DNA of 64,000 nucleotides from contig NZ_BCWP01000013.1 of the NCBI RefSeq assembly GCF_001592265.1, positions 1 through 64,000 on the forward strand, written 5' to 3'. The position numbers and the translations under genes were made by a program. Of this stretch, positions 44,485 to 53,296 are shown piece by piece. The number at the start of each line of letters is the position of its first letter. Position 1 is the stretch's first letter. The notes beneath the pieces were generated by a model. That model was not told the origin of the DNA. It made no database searches and saw only the letters and a list, made by a program, of their open reading frames with translations. This DNA comes from Curvibacter delicatus NBRC 14919 (GTDB taxonomy: Bacteria; Pseudomonadota; Gammaproteobacteria; Burkholderiales; Burkholderiaceae_C).

Positions 44485-46080
44485 TCAGCGGTTCTGGTCC
44501 GCACGGATCATGTCCGCAGCCTTCTCGGCAATCATGATCACCGGTGCATTGGTGTTGCCGCCCACCAGGCTGGGCATGATGGAGGCGTCCACCACACGCA
44601 GGCCCTGCAGGCCATGCACCCGCAACTGGGCATCCACCACGTCCATGGGTCCGGGGCCCATGCGGCAGGAGCCCGCCGGGTGGTAGATCGTGTCGGCATG
44701 GTCGCGGATGTACTGTTCGATCGCCGCATCACTGCGTGCGGCTGCCGAGGTGGCCAGTTCCCGGCCACCGAAGCCCGCCAGGGCCGGTTGCGACAGGATG
44801 TGGCGCAACAGCTTGAAGCCGCGCACCAGCCGTTCCACGTCATCGCGTTCGCCAAGGAAGTTGGGGTCGATCAGGGGGGGCGTCAGCGGGTCCTTGCTGG
44901 CCAATTGCACGCTGCCCCGGCTTTGCGGGCGCAGCAGGCAGACATGGCAGGAGTAGCCATGGCCGAAGGCCGTGGTGCGCCCATGATCAATCAGTTTGCC
45001 CACCACGAAGTGCAGTTGCAGGTCGGGGATGGGTTCCTCCGGCCGACTCTTGATGAAACCACCGGCTTCCGCAAAGTTGGTGGTCAGCATGCCACTGCGT
45101 GAGCGACGCCACTCCAGCAGGCCCTGCAGCATCCGCAGCGCACCGGGCAGGGACAGGCCGAACAACTCGGTCAATCCCGGCGCATTGACTACCTGCACCA
45201 CGTCGACATGGTCCTGCAGGTTCTGCCCGACGCCAGGCAGGGCGTGCAGGGGGGCGATGCCCTGGTCCAGCAGGTGCGCATGCGGCCCGATGCCCGACAG
45301 CATCAGCAACTGGGGCGATTGCAGGGCGCCTGCGCACAACAGCACTTCACGTCGGGCGTGCAGTTGTTTCAGCGTGCCATCCTGCAGGTACTCCACGCCG
45401 ACGGCGCGTTTGCCTTCCAGCAAGATGCGTGTGGCTTGGGCGCCGGTGATGACATGCAGGTTGGGACGCGCGCGATGGGGTGTCAGGTAGGCCTTGGCGG
45501 CGCTGAAGCGCTCGCCGTTCTTGTGCGTCACCTGGTACAGGCCCACGCCTTCCTGGCTGGCGCCGTTGAAGTCGCGGTTGGCCGGGTAGCCTGCCTGTTC
45601 TGCTGCGGCAGCGAAGACCGGGCCGAAACGGTTGGGGCTGCGCAAATCCATCACATGCAGTGGTCCCCCCGTGCCATGGAAGGCGTCGGCGCCGCGGGCA
45701 TTGTCCTCGGCGCGCTTGAAGTAAGGCAGCACGTCATCGAATCCCCAGCCGGGGTTGCCCTGTGCCGCCCAGTCATCGTAGTCACGCCGGTGGCCGCGTG
45801 TGTAGATCATGGCGTTGACGGAACTGGAGCCGCCCAGCACCTTGCCGCGCGGCTGGTAGCCGCGGCGGCCGTTGAGGCCGGCTTGCGGAGTGGTGCTGAA
45901 CGCCCAGTTGGCTTGTCCTGTCTTGGCCAGCAGGGCCAGGCCGGCGGGGCAATGGATCAGCACGCTGTCGTCACGCGGCCCCGCTTCCAGCAAGGCGACG
46001 TGGACCGACGGGTCTTCGCTCAGGCGGGATGCGAGGACGCAGCCTGCCGAGCCGCCGCCGATGATGAGGTAGTCCAGCAT
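44485..46080 (-). CDS. GMC-family FAD oxidoreductase (choline/alcohol dehydrogenase type)
   Basis: A 531-residue flavoenzyme. The FAD motif is [18 protein letters not shown] near the start. GMC signature 1 is [20 protein letters not shown] and signature 2 is [15 protein letters not shown]. The catalytic His/Asn-region is HPAGSCRMG then [17 protein letters not shown]. Such enzymes oxidise primary or long-chain alcohols. It has no neighbours of related function; the K+ channel gene on the same strand precedes it by 18 bases. Substrate not assignable. Confidence 0.9.
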   Translation of the reverse strand: MLDYLIIGGGSAGCVLASRLSEDPSVHVALLEAGPRDDSVLIHCPAGLALLAKTGQANWAFSTTPQAGLNGRRGYQPRGKVLGGSSSVNAMIYTRGHRRDYDDWAAQGNPGWGFDDVLPYFKRAEDNARGADAFHGTGGPLHVMDLRSPNRFGPVFAAAAEQAGYPANRDFNGASQEGVGLYQVTHKNGERFSAAKAYLTPHRARPNLHVITGAQATRILLEGKRAVGVEYLQDGTLKQLHARREVLLCAGALQSPQLLMLSGIGPHAHLLDQGIAPLHALPGVGQNLQDHVDVVQVVNAPGLTELFGLSLPGALRMLQGLLEWRRSRSGMLTTNFAEAGGFIKSRPEEPIPDLQLHFVVGKLIDHGRTTAFGHGYSCHVCLLRPQSRGSVQLASKDPLTPPLIDPNFLGERDDVERLVRGFKLLRHILSQPALAGFGGRELATSAAARSDAAIEQYIRDHADTIYHPAGSCRMGPGPMDVVDAQLRVHGLQGLRVVDASIMPSLVGGNTNAPVIMIAEKAADMIRADQNR

Positions 46081-46098
46081 GGTGTTGCTCCGTCTGGT

Positions 46099-46515
46099 TC
46101 AGGTGGTGGGTGGTCGCTGTCGAGGCTGGAGGGCCCGGACCTCTGAGCGCAGGTTTTGAACCTCGGCACGCAGGGCGCTGAGTTCGTGCAGAAGGTCGCC
46201 CTCCATCTGGCGCTCTTCATTTTCGACCAGCATGGCAGCCACCGAAGCGGTGACCAGCGACAGGACGGCCAGACCGAGCAGCACCACCACGACGGCAAAA
46301 CCGCGTGACAGCATGGTGGTGGGGACCAGGTCGCCATAGCCGACGGTGGCCGCGGTCGTGAAGGCCAGCCACAACCCGTCACTGAAGGAGTGCACATCCG
46401 GCTCCACCAGCCAGAAGCCCAGACCACCCAATCCCAGAATCAGGAGGCAGAGCGCCAGCGAGTAGGTCAGCCCGCGCCGCGTGATGAGGTGTCTGTAGGT
46501 GGTTCGACGTGCCAT
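46099..46515 (-). CDS. two-helix potassium channel
   Basis: A 138-residue protein with two transmembrane helices (about 17-37 and 74-98) around a pore loop with the potassium selectivity filter in TAATVGYGDLVPTT. The C terminus (EERQMEGDLLHELSALRAEVQNLRSEV) is a likely coiled coil that could assemble the tetramer. No RCK or cyclic-nucleotide domain is attached, so it is a minimal KcsA-type channel. Confidence 0.9.
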   Translation of the reverse strand: MARRTTYRHLITRRGLTYSLALCLLILGLGGLGFWLVEPDVHSFSDGLWLAFTTAATVGYGDLVPTTMLSRGFAVVVVLLGLAVLSLVTASVAAMLVENEERQMEGDLLHELSALRAEVQNLRSEVRALQPRQRPPTT

Positions 46516-46644
46516 GCAGCCACTCTACCGTGTGCCAGGGATGGCGTAAATTGATTTGTGTCAACGACGCGTCAGCCGCCCCGGTGCAAGCTGCTGGCAA
46601 GCTAGTGCTAGCAAGATGACGCCTGTCAACGTGATGTGATTCCC

Positions 46645-47397
46645 ATGAAACTTGCCCTGCTGTCCGATATCCATGCCAACCTCCAGGCGCTGGAGGCCTG
46701 TCTCGCGCACGCGCAGGGGCAAGGGGCGCAGCAACTGGCGCTGCTGGGCGACTTTGTCGGCTATGGCGCCGACCCCGTGGCCGTCATGCAACGGGTGATG
46801 GGCCTGGCGGAACAGGGCGCATGGGTGATCCGGGGCAACCATGACGACATGGCGCTGAACCCGCCGGCCGAGATCAAGACCATCGGCGACAGCACGGCGC
46901 AATGGACCCATGAACAACTCGATGCCGCCCAGAAGGCATTTCTGGCCGCGCTGCCGCTGACCCTGCGGCGCGATGCGATGCTGCTGGTACACGCTTCGGC
47001 GGAGGCGCCTGAGCGCTGGCGCTACGTCTATGACAGCCGCGGCGCCGCCATGAGCCTGGATGCGGTGCGTGACATGCCCGAGGTACGCTACGTATTTGGC
47101 GGTCACGTCCACATGCAAACCCTGTATTACCAAGGCAGTGCCGGCGACTTGATGAAGTTCGAGCCGACTGCCGGCGTGGCGGTTCCGGTGCCGCGCCATC
47201 GCCACTGGCTGGCCACGGTGGGCTCGGTCGGGCAGCCGCGTGACGGCAACCCCAAGGCCATGTACGCCCTGTTCGATTCGGAGCGTGCGCAGCTCACCTT
47301 CCACCGCGTGGACTACGATCATCATGTGGCAGCGGCCGCCATACGGCGGGCCGGTCTGCCGGAATACTTTGCAGGTCGACTGGAGCAGGGACGTTGA
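46645..47397 (+). CDS. calcineurin-like metallophosphoesterase
   Basis: A 250-residue phosphoesterase of the YfcE/DevT-like class. It contains all metal-binding blocks: LLSDIHANLQALEACL, GDFVGYGADP, VIRGNHDDM, VHASAE and GGHVHMQT. ATG 46645 is chosen over the GTG at 46636, since the motif LALLSDIHAN then begins at residue 3. The stop codon lies right at the edge of an IS element, so the last codons may be altered by the insertion. Confidence 0.9.
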   Translation: MKLALLSDIHANLQALEACLAHAQGQGAQQLALLGDFVGYGADPVAVMQRVMGLAEQGAWVIRGNHDDMALNPPAEIKTIGDSTAQWTHEQLDAAQKAFLAALPLTLRRDAMLLVHASAEAPERWRYVYDSRGAAMSLDAVRDMPEVRYVFGGHVHMQTLYYQGSAGDLMKFEPTAGVAVPVPRHRHWLATVGSVGQPRDGNPKAMYALFDSERAQLTFHRVDYDHHVAAAAIRRAGLPEYFAGRLEQGR

Positions 47398-48572
47398 CAT
47401 CCTCCCTGCTCCTAAAGGACCGGGATTCCCTCTGCAGGGGTTCTATGTCCAGAACCGGAAACGAGCTTAGACAGGATATTTTTAGCTGCATTCACATCGC
47501 GATCATGCAAGCTGCCACATTCACTGCAAACCCATCTCCTTATTCCAAGGCCTGCGAAACCTCTCGGCCTCGAATCGGGCTGTGCGCCGCAATCCGAGCA
47601 GGTCTGGGTGGTGAAACTCTCATTCACTTCCTCAAACCACGCGCCATGCTTAACAGCCTTGTACGCCAGTTGACTACGGAAGCAAGACCAACCCGCATCG
47701 AGAACGGACTTGGCCATGTTGGTCCTGGCAAGTCCGGCAGCAGACACATCGCCCACCGCAATCAGATCAAACTCACGCACGATGCGCGTGCTGAGCTTGT
47801 GCAGAAAGTCACTCCTGCGGTTCGCCGTCTGAGACTGAATGGCTTTGACACGACGCTTCTTGTTGGCGCGCTGGGCCAGCGCCAGAGCATCCTCGGCACC
47901 CCGGTACAGGCCAGGTGCGGCAATCCTCTCTCCATTGGACAGAGTAGCAAAGTCCTTCAAGCCCAGATCGATACCAATGCCGCTTTGGATCGGGCGCGCT
48001 GGGGCCGCAGGAACATCAACGCAGACATTGAGAAACCAGTTGCCCCGGCTGTCCTGGGAAAAGTTGGTGCCGTCTTTGATTGTCGCGCCGGCAGGAAGGG
48101 TGCGACTCTTGAACACCTTGAACTCACGGCCGTTGAAGTGAAATCCAGCCGGTGTTTCCCTCAGATCCCGACCCTTGAGCGGCACCCAGCCCAGGTGCCT
48201 CTTGCCGCGGTAGCGAAGGTAGGGGCGCTTCTTCTGAGATCTGGACTTGGCGTACTGCTCGCACACCGCGTTGATCGTGCCGCTGTGGATGCCAAGCTCT
48301 TTGCTGGAGCCGGTGGTGAGCTTGTTGAGGTCAAAGCCGCTGAGCCACTTGCGATCAAAGCGCAGCGCATCCTTTTGGCGATCGTTACAGTAGTTGAAGA
48401 CAAAGTTCACCGCGCGGGCCTGCTTGTTCAGCAGGCCATTCAAGGATTTGACCCTGTAGCGGTACACCAGCAGCATACTGGATATATTAACAGTACCAGA
48501 GCCATCGAGCAAGTATTCCGACGCTTTGCGCCGGCCTTCTACCTCCCCGCCCTGATGGGCGGGGCTTCTCAG
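47397..48572. mobile_element. IS200/IS605-superfamily tnpB-only element
   Basis: The element holds tnpB on the minus strand and no tnpA. On the tnpB side a hairpin, CCCCGCCC-TGAT-GGGCGGGG (48545-48564), followed by TTCTCAGGAG is typical of subterminal hairpins of this superfamily. On the 3' side of tnpB the imperfect hairpin with TCCTAAAGGA (47409-47418 region) and GACATCCTCC next to the flanking stop codon matches the usual right end. The 3' end of tnpB would also encode the omega RNA. Exact ends were estimated by eye. Confidence 0.65.
47412..48476 (-). CDS. tnpB: TnpB, RNA-guided nuclease/transposase of IS200/IS605
   Basis: A 354-residue TnpB when started at the ATG at 48476 (the frame is open to 48512). 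RuvC-I Asp is in GIGIDLGLKDFATLS (D170). The RuvC-II region reads LIAVGDVSAAGL where the classical motif has Glu in I-E-D-L; an alternative acidic residue lies in FEEVNESFTTQTCS. The zinc finger is CSDCG and CSECG, and RuvC-III Asp is in HDRDVNAAKNIL. N-terminal blocks NFVFNYCNDRQ and Arg-rich helices are intact, so the protein looks full length. TnpB proteins cut DNA guided by an RNA from the element's right end. Confidence 0.92.
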   Translation of the reverse strand: MLLVYRYRVKSLNGLLNKQARAVNFVFNYCNDRQKDALRFDRKWLSGFDLNKLTTGSSKELGIHSGTINAVCEQYAKSRSQKKRPYLRYRGKRHLGWVPLKGRDLRETPAGFHFNGREFKVFKSRTLPAGATIKDGTNFSQDSRGNWFLNVCVDVPAAPARPIQSGIGIDLGLKDFATLSNGERIAAPGLYRGAEDALALAQRANKKRRVKAIQSQTANRRSDFLHKLSTRIVREFDLIAVGDVSAAGLARTNMAKSVLDAGWSCFRSQLAYKAVKHGAWFEEVNESFTTQTCSDCGAQPDSRPRGFAGLGIRRWVCSECGSLHDRDVNAAKNILSKLVSGSGHRTPAEGIPVL

Positions 48573-48580
48573 GAGTTTTG

Positions 48581-50047
48581 ATGAAGTTGCTGGAGCCCGG
48601 GCACGTGCTGGATGGCTTTGTGGTCGACGAGTGCGTGCACTCGGGCGGCATGGCCCACATCTACCGTGTGCATTACGCCGATGGCACGCCCGATCCGGGT
48701 TTCCCGATGGTCATGAAGGTGCCGCGCATGACCGCCGGCGATGGAGCGGAAAACATCGTCAGCTTCGAGGTGGAGCACCAGATCATGCAGGTGCTGACCG
48801 GCCCGCACGTGCCGCGTTTTGTGGCCGCTGGCGACCTGGAGCGCACGCCCTATCTGGTGATGGAGTATGTGCAGGGGCGCACGCTGCAGCACTGGCTCGA
48901 CGAACCCGCGTTGCCGCCGATTGACGAGGTGGTGCGGCTCGGTGCCGCCATGTCGCATGCCGCACACAGCCTGCACCAGCAGAACACGGTGCACCTGGAT
49001 CTCAAGCCGGCCAATGTCCTGATCCGGCCCGACGGCAGCGCGGTACTGCTCGACTTCGGCCTGTCGTGCAACGCGCTCTACCCGGACCTGCTGGCCGAGC
49101 AGCTGCGCAAGGCGGTGGGGTCCCCGGCCTGGATCGCGCCCGAGCAGGTGGTCGGGGTGCGCGGCGATCCCCGCAGCGATGTCTTTGCCATCGGTGTCAT
49201 GCTCTACCAGTTGCTGACCGGCAAGCTGCCCTTCGGTGCGCCGCAAACCAACGGCGGCCTGCGTCAACGGCTGTGGATGGACCCGCCGCCGCCACGCCAG
49301 CGCAAGCCGGAACTGCCGCCCTGGTTGCAAGAGGTGGTGCTGCGCTGTCTGGCACAGGAGGCGGCGCAGCGTTATCCCTCAGCGGCGCATCTGGCATTTG
49401 ACTTGTTGCATCCCGAGCAGGTTGACGTGACAGAACGCGGCCTCGCGACGCAGGGCACGGGGGTCTGGGTTCATTTCAAGCGCTGGATCAAGGCGGCCGG
49501 CATGCACTACCAGCCCAGCCCCCTGCCCATGCAGCAGATTGACGAGGTACCGATCGTGATGGTGGCTGTGCCGCATCAGGATGTCAGTGATGCCACGCTG
49601 TATTCCTTGCGGCAGGCGGCCGCGCGTTCGCTCGGGACCCGCCCGGGCGCGCGGCTGGCCTGCGTGACGGTGATCTCACCCAGCCAGACCAGCAGCACAC
49701 GCGAGGAAGACAGCGAAACCAGCGTGCAGCGCCGGTACATGACGCAGCTGCGGCAATGGATGAAGCCACTGGACCTGACCGGGCACCAGACGTCCTGCCA
49801 TGTGATCGAGTCGGGTGACGCGGCGCAGGCACTGCTCAATTACGCCATCGGCAACCGCGTCAGCGTGATCGTAATGGGGGCCGCCACGCACGGGCTGATG
49901 AAGCAACGCTTTGTGGCCACCGTGCCGATCCGGGTCGCCATGGAGGCTCCCTGCACCGTGATCCTGGTCAAGCAGACCCTGCCGTTCGAACAGCTGAAGG
50001 TAGAGGAGGATGTGCGGAAGCGGGACGACTGGGATGTGCCTTTCTAG
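48581..50047 (+). CDS. protein kinase-universal stress protein fusion
   Basis: A 488-residue protein. Residues about 5-270 form a Ser/Thr kinase domain: glycine-loop-like HSGGMAHIYRV, VMKVPRM with the ATP Lys, catalytic loop HLDLKPANVLI, LDFGLSCN, and a GSPAWIAPEQ-type activation segment. The HRD motif reads HLD, so it is a non-RD kinase. Residues about 325-480 form a UspA domain ending in VIVMGAATHGLMKQRFVATVPIRVAMEAPCTVILVK with the nucleotide-binding G-x2-G-like turn. ATG 48581 follows AGGAGTTTTG. The upstream promoter region was displaced by the IS element. Confidence 0.9.
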   Translation: MKLLEPGHVLDGFVVDECVHSGGMAHIYRVHYADGTPDPGFPMVMKVPRMTAGDGAENIVSFEVEHQIMQVLTGPHVPRFVAAGDLERTPYLVMEYVQGRTLQHWLDEPALPPIDEVVRLGAAMSHAAHSLHQQNTVHLDLKPANVLIRPDGSAVLLDFGLSCNALYPDLLAEQLRKAVGSPAWIAPEQVVGVRGDPRSDVFAIGVMLYQLLTGKLPFGAPQTNGGLRQRLWMDPPPPRQRKPELPPWLQEVVLRCLAQEAAQRYPSAAHLAFDLLHPEQVDVTERGLATQGTGVWVHFKRWIKAAGMHYQPSPLPMQQIDEVPIVMVAVPHQDVSDATLYSLRQAAARSLGTRPGARLACVTVISPSQTSSTREEDSETSVQRRYMTQLRQWMKPLDLTGHQTSCHVIESGDAAQALLNYAIGNRVSVIVMGAATHGLMKQRFVATVPIRVAMEAPCTVILVKQTLPFEQLKVEEDVRKRDDWDVPF

Positions 50048-50088
50048 GCGTTGTCGGCCCGCATGTCAAAGGCGAACAGAGCCGGGCA

Positions 50089-51336
50089 CTAGAGGCTGAA
50101 GTGCTTGCGGACCATGACCTCCAGCAGCGCCCGGGCCTCGTCTTCGCTGGCATTGATGATGCTGCGGTGGATGTGCTGCGACAGGTCTGAGAACACCCTG
50201 ACCAGGTGCGGGTCGAAATGCTTGCCGGACCCTTCGGCCAGCACCTGCATGGCGGACTCCAGCGGCATCGGCTCCTTGTAAGGGCGGCGCGCGCACAGGG
50301 CGTCGAACACGTCGGCCAGCGCGAAGATGCGCGCCACCAGCGGGATGTCCTCGCCGGCCACACCGCGCGGGTAGCCGGTGCCGTCCCATTTTTCGTGGTG
50401 GCCGGCCACCACGGCCCGGCCGCCTTCGAGCCAGCCGGCGCCGGTCACGATGTCCTCGCCCAGGCCGACGTGGGTGCGCATGACGATCATTTCGTCATCG
50501 GTGAGGCGACCGGGTTTGAGCAGAATGGCGTCCGGGATGCCGATCTTGCCGACATCGTGCAGAAAACTGCCGGCGATGAGTTCCTGCATGCGGCTGCCAT
50601 GCAGGCCCACGGCCTCGCCCAGCGTGGCCGCGATCCAGGCCACGCGGTAGTTGTGGGCGCCGGTGTCGGAGTCGCGCCGCGCGATGGCGCGCCCCAGCGC
50701 CTCCATCATCGAAATGTGGGACTCCAGCACCTCCCGTGCCTTGCGCTGGTTGTCGGCAAAGAGGCGGATCATCACGGGGTAGAGGATCGCGCCGCACAGC
50801 AGGGCCGCCAGCGCCACCAGCAGCGCCACGCGCAGCGCTTCTGTGCGCAGCTGCTCACGCTGCCAGTCCGGCACCAGGCGCACGCCTTCCAGATAGCCGG
50901 TGATGGTCTGCTGGTCGCCACGCAGCGGCACGAACACGCGCAACACCCAGCGCTCGCCCGGCAGGCGCTGGCTTTCATAGAACGGGAATTCGTAGGCCGG
51001 CGGGCCGTGGGGTGCAATGTCCTTCTCGATCGTACGGCCGGTTGCGGTCATGTCCTCGGCCATCAGCACCCCTTCGGCACTGTAGATCTCGGCGATATCG
51101 AACAGGCCGCCGACCAGGGCGCGCGCAGCCGCCTGCGCATGCGGCTGCGCCTGGGTGCCTTCCGGGCGGAAGGGCTCATGGTGCAGCAGGCGCCGCGACT
51201 CTTCCACCGCCATGGAGACAATGCTGTCTTCCGCGTTCTCGCGTGCGATCCACCAGACGGGCGGGACCGACAGGCCGGCGAGCATAACGGAGACGCTGCC
51301 GATCTTGATGGCCAACCTGCGTTTGAATGAAATCAT
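50089..51336 (-). CDS. membrane-anchored HD-GYP phosphodiesterase
   Basis: A 415-residue protein. Two transmembrane helices (about 8-28 and 163-185) flank a periplasmic sensor. The cytoplasmic HD-GYP domain has HDVGKIGIPDAILLKPGRLTDDE, HHEKWDGTGYP with the GYP triad, and ARIFALADVFDALCARRPYK. These enzymes hydrolyse cyclic di-GMP. Residues 145-165 (RLVPDWQREQLRTEAL) link to the second helix. It lies convergent to the kinase-Usp gene. Confidence 0.93.
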   Translation of the reverse strand: MISFKRRLAIKIGSVSVMLAGLSVPPVWWIARENAEDSIVSMAVEESRRLLHHEPFRPEGTQAQPHAQAAARALVGGLFDIAEIYSAEGVLMAEDMTATGRTIEKDIAPHGPPAYEFPFYESQRLPGERWVLRVFVPLRGDQQTITGYLEGVRLVPDWQREQLRTEALRVALLVALAALLCGAILYPVMIRLFADNQRKAREVLESHISMMEALGRAIARRDSDTGAHNYRVAWIAATLGEAVGLHGSRMQELIAGSFLHDVGKIGIPDAILLKPGRLTDDEMIVMRTHVGLGEDIVTGAGWLEGGRAVVAGHHEKWDGTGYPRGVAGEDIPLVARIFALADVFDALCARRPYKEPMPLESAMQVLAEGSGKHFDPHLVRVFSDLSQHIHRSIINASEDEARALLEVMVRKHFSL

Positions 51337-51393
51337 GGATCTATCCCCTCGGGCGACAGGGGCATTATCCCCTTGCGGGTGGGCGTGGCCGGC

Positions 51394-52062
51394 TCAACGG
51401 GAGCGGACCACCGTCACGTGGTGGACACGCGGGCCGGACGGGTCGCTCAGGCGCAACTGCAGCGTCTGCGGTGCGAAGCCCGCAGGGACCGCAATGCTTC
51501 CCTCCATCTTCAGAAAGCGGCTCACATTCAGGTTGAATTTCGGATCGTTCGGGTCGCCGGGATACTCAAGCACGTCGTGCGAACCGTCAACGAGGCCGCC
51601 GAGCAGCAGGGTTGCCTTGCCGACAAAGCGCGGGCCGTGATTGACCAGGGTGTACTCGTAGCGGAGCCGGCTGCTGTCGCCGGTCTGGTTCCAGGCCACC
51701 AGGTTCTGGACGGCCAAACCCTTGTTGAGGCCCGAGTCCTGCGGCACGTCGGCGGGGGCCGGGCCCTCTTGGCGGAGGTCACCGTTCGCCAGCAGGTCAG
51801 GCCCGGCGGGAGCGGTCAGCGCCGTTTGTGGCGATGACAGTGGTGTTGTTTCAGACACCGGGAAATAGCGTCCGGCCGAGAAGCATGCGACCGCTGCCAG
51901 GATCGACAGCAGTGCGTGCCCCGCAACGCGGCTCCAGTATTTCCAGGCGGGGACGGGTGGCAGGATGACCGGCGCCGAGGGCTGGGTCAGCCGCGCGTGC
52001 AGCATGTGCCAAAGGGTTTTGACGAACGCAGTGTGTTTGCTGTGAGCCAGTGAGGTGTTCAT
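51394..52062 (-). CDS. hypothetical single-pass membrane protein
   Basis: A 222-residue protein from the ATG at 52062; the frame is open a further 20 codons. One transmembrane helix (about 49-69, HALLSILAAVACFSAGRYF) follows a basic N terminus with Pro-rich stretch (PSAPVILPPVPAWKYW). The C-terminal domain (LRYEYTLVNHGPRFVGKATLLLGG, RFLKMEGSIAVPAGFAPQTLQLRL) looks like a beta-sandwich exported to the periplasm. I recognise no family. It is separated from the HD-GYP gene by 57 bases on the same strand and may be co-transcribed with it. Confidence 0.7.
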   Translation of the reverse strand: MNTSLAHSKHTAFVKTLWHMLHARLTQPSAPVILPPVPAWKYWSRVAGHALLSILAAVACFSAGRYFPVSETTPLSSPQTALTAPAGPDLLANGDLRQEGPAPADVPQDSGLNKGLAVQNLVAWNQTGDSSRLRYEYTLVNHGPRFVGKATLLLGGLVDGSHDVLEYPGDPNDPKFNLNVSRFLKMEGSIAVPAGFAPQTLQLRLSDPSGPRVHHVTVVRSR

Positions 52063-52252
52063 CTCGCTGTGTTGGGTGAAGAATGCCGGTCGACGGTTGC
52101 ATTGTGCAACACATTGTTGCATTGAGCGGGGCCGTATTCCCGTCTAAAACGTTCACCCACGTGTCCTGCCTTGTGGCGCCGTGAGGCCGGGAACTGCCGC
52201 CTCATGCTGGTGCTGGCCTGAATCAGGCAGAAGGATGCGGGACAATCGGGGC

Positions 52253-53290
52253 ATGAACACCGAGCGCCACCTCTTTGAAACGTTGACGCCCGATGTGGTG
52301 ATGGATGCCCTGGCCAGCGTCGGCCTGTACGGCGACGGTCGGCTGCAGGCGCTGAGCTCCTATGAGAACCGCGTTTACCAGTCGCACCTGGAGGATGGCC
52401 AGGTCGTGGTGGCCAAGTTCTACCGCCCCGAACGCTGGAGCGAGGCGCAGATCCAGGAAGAGCACGACTTTGCCGCCGAGCTCGTGGCCGCCGAAGTGCC
52501 GGTGGTGGCGCCGTTGGCGTTGCATGGCGCCACCTTGCACCACCACGGCGGTTTTGTGTTTTCCGTCAGCCCGCGTCGCGGCGGGCGTCCGCCTGAACTG
52601 GATGACGACGAGGTGCTGGAGTGGATCGGCCGCTTCCTGGCGCGGCTGCACACGGTGGGCGCGGCGCGGCCTTTTGTGCACCGGCCGGCGCTGGACCTGC
52701 AGACCTTTGCCCGCGAGCCCTACGACTGGCTGCTGACCCACCAGATGGTGCCGCTGGACGTGCAATCGGCCTGGCAGAAAGCCTGCCAGGATGCTATTAA
52801 TTCGATAGCTGCTTGCGCCTATTTTTCGGGGTCTGGAGGCCGAAATGATGCTGATTCCGGCGTGGTGCGTTCGCTGCGCCTGCATGGTGACTGCCATGCA
52901 GGCAACATCCTGTGGACGCCGGTCGATGTGCCGGCCAGCGTCGGTCCGGGGCCGCACTTCGTCGACCTGGACGACGCGCGCATGGGGCCGGCGGTGCAGG
53001 ACGTGTGGATGCTGCTGTCGGGCGACCGCGCCCAGCGCACGCGTCAGCTGAGCTGCCTGCTCGACGGCTACGAGCAGTTCCGTGACTTTGACCGCCGCGA
53101 GCTGGCGTTGATCGAGCCCTTGCGCACCCTGCGCCTGATCCACTACAGCGCCTGGCTGGCCCGGCGCTGGGACGCCCCGACCTTTCCGCTCAACTTCCCG
53201 TGGTTCGGCAGCAGTGATTACTGGCAGGGCCAGGTGCAGATGCTGCAGGACCAGGTGGAGGCCATGCAGGAGGCGCCGCTCAGCGCCTGA
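52253..53290 (+). CDS. srkA: SrkA/YihE-type Ser/Thr protein kinase with an internal repeat insertion
   Basis: A 345-residue aminoglycoside-phosphotransferase-fold kinase starting at ATG 52253. Family blocks are LSSYENRVYQSHLEDGQVVVAKFYRPERW, EEHDFAAELVAAEVPVVAP, catalytic LHGDCHAGNILW and metal-binding FVDLDDARMGPAVQD. IEPLRTLRLIHYSAWLARRW is typical of SrkA. About residues 181-200 (SIAACAYFSGSGGRN) are encoded by a dispersed repeat that interrupts the domain in frame just before the catalytic loop. SrkA is a stress-response kinase in E. coli. The protein may still work since the insertion lies in a loop. Confidence 0.88.
   Translation: MNTERHLFETLTPDVVMDALASVGLYGDGRLQALSSYENRVYQSHLEDGQVVVAKFYRPERWSEAQIQEEHDFAAELVAAEVPVVAPLALHGATLHHHGGFVFSVSPRRGGRPPELDDDEVLEWIGRFLARLHTVGAARPFVHRPALDLQTFAREPYDWLLTHQMVPLDVQSAWQKACQDAINSIAACAYFSGSGGRNDADSGVVRSLRLHGDCHAGNILWTPVDVPASVGPGPHFVDLDDARMGPAVQDVWMLLSGDRAQRTRQLSCLLDGYEQFRDFDRRELALIEPLRTLRLIHYSAWLARRWDAPTFPLNFPWFGSSDYWQGQVQMLQDQVEAMQEAPLSA
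52793..52850. repeat. dispersed Comamonadaceae-type short repeat, copy 2 (inside srkA)
   Basis: GCTATTAATTCGATAGCTGCTTGCGC then GGGGTCTGGAGGC-n-GAAA parallels the copy at 33508. Described in 20-base pieces: core GCTATT-n5-GATAGCTGC plus TTGCGC. It is translated in frame within the kinase gene without introducing a stop. Confidence 0.7.
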
Positions 53291-53296
53291 GCGGCC

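Noticed and set aside
50206-51330. 374-codon open frame opposite the HD-GYP gene
   Set aside because: It is an antisense shadow in GC-rich DNA, full of His/Ala/Gly runs without family motifs.
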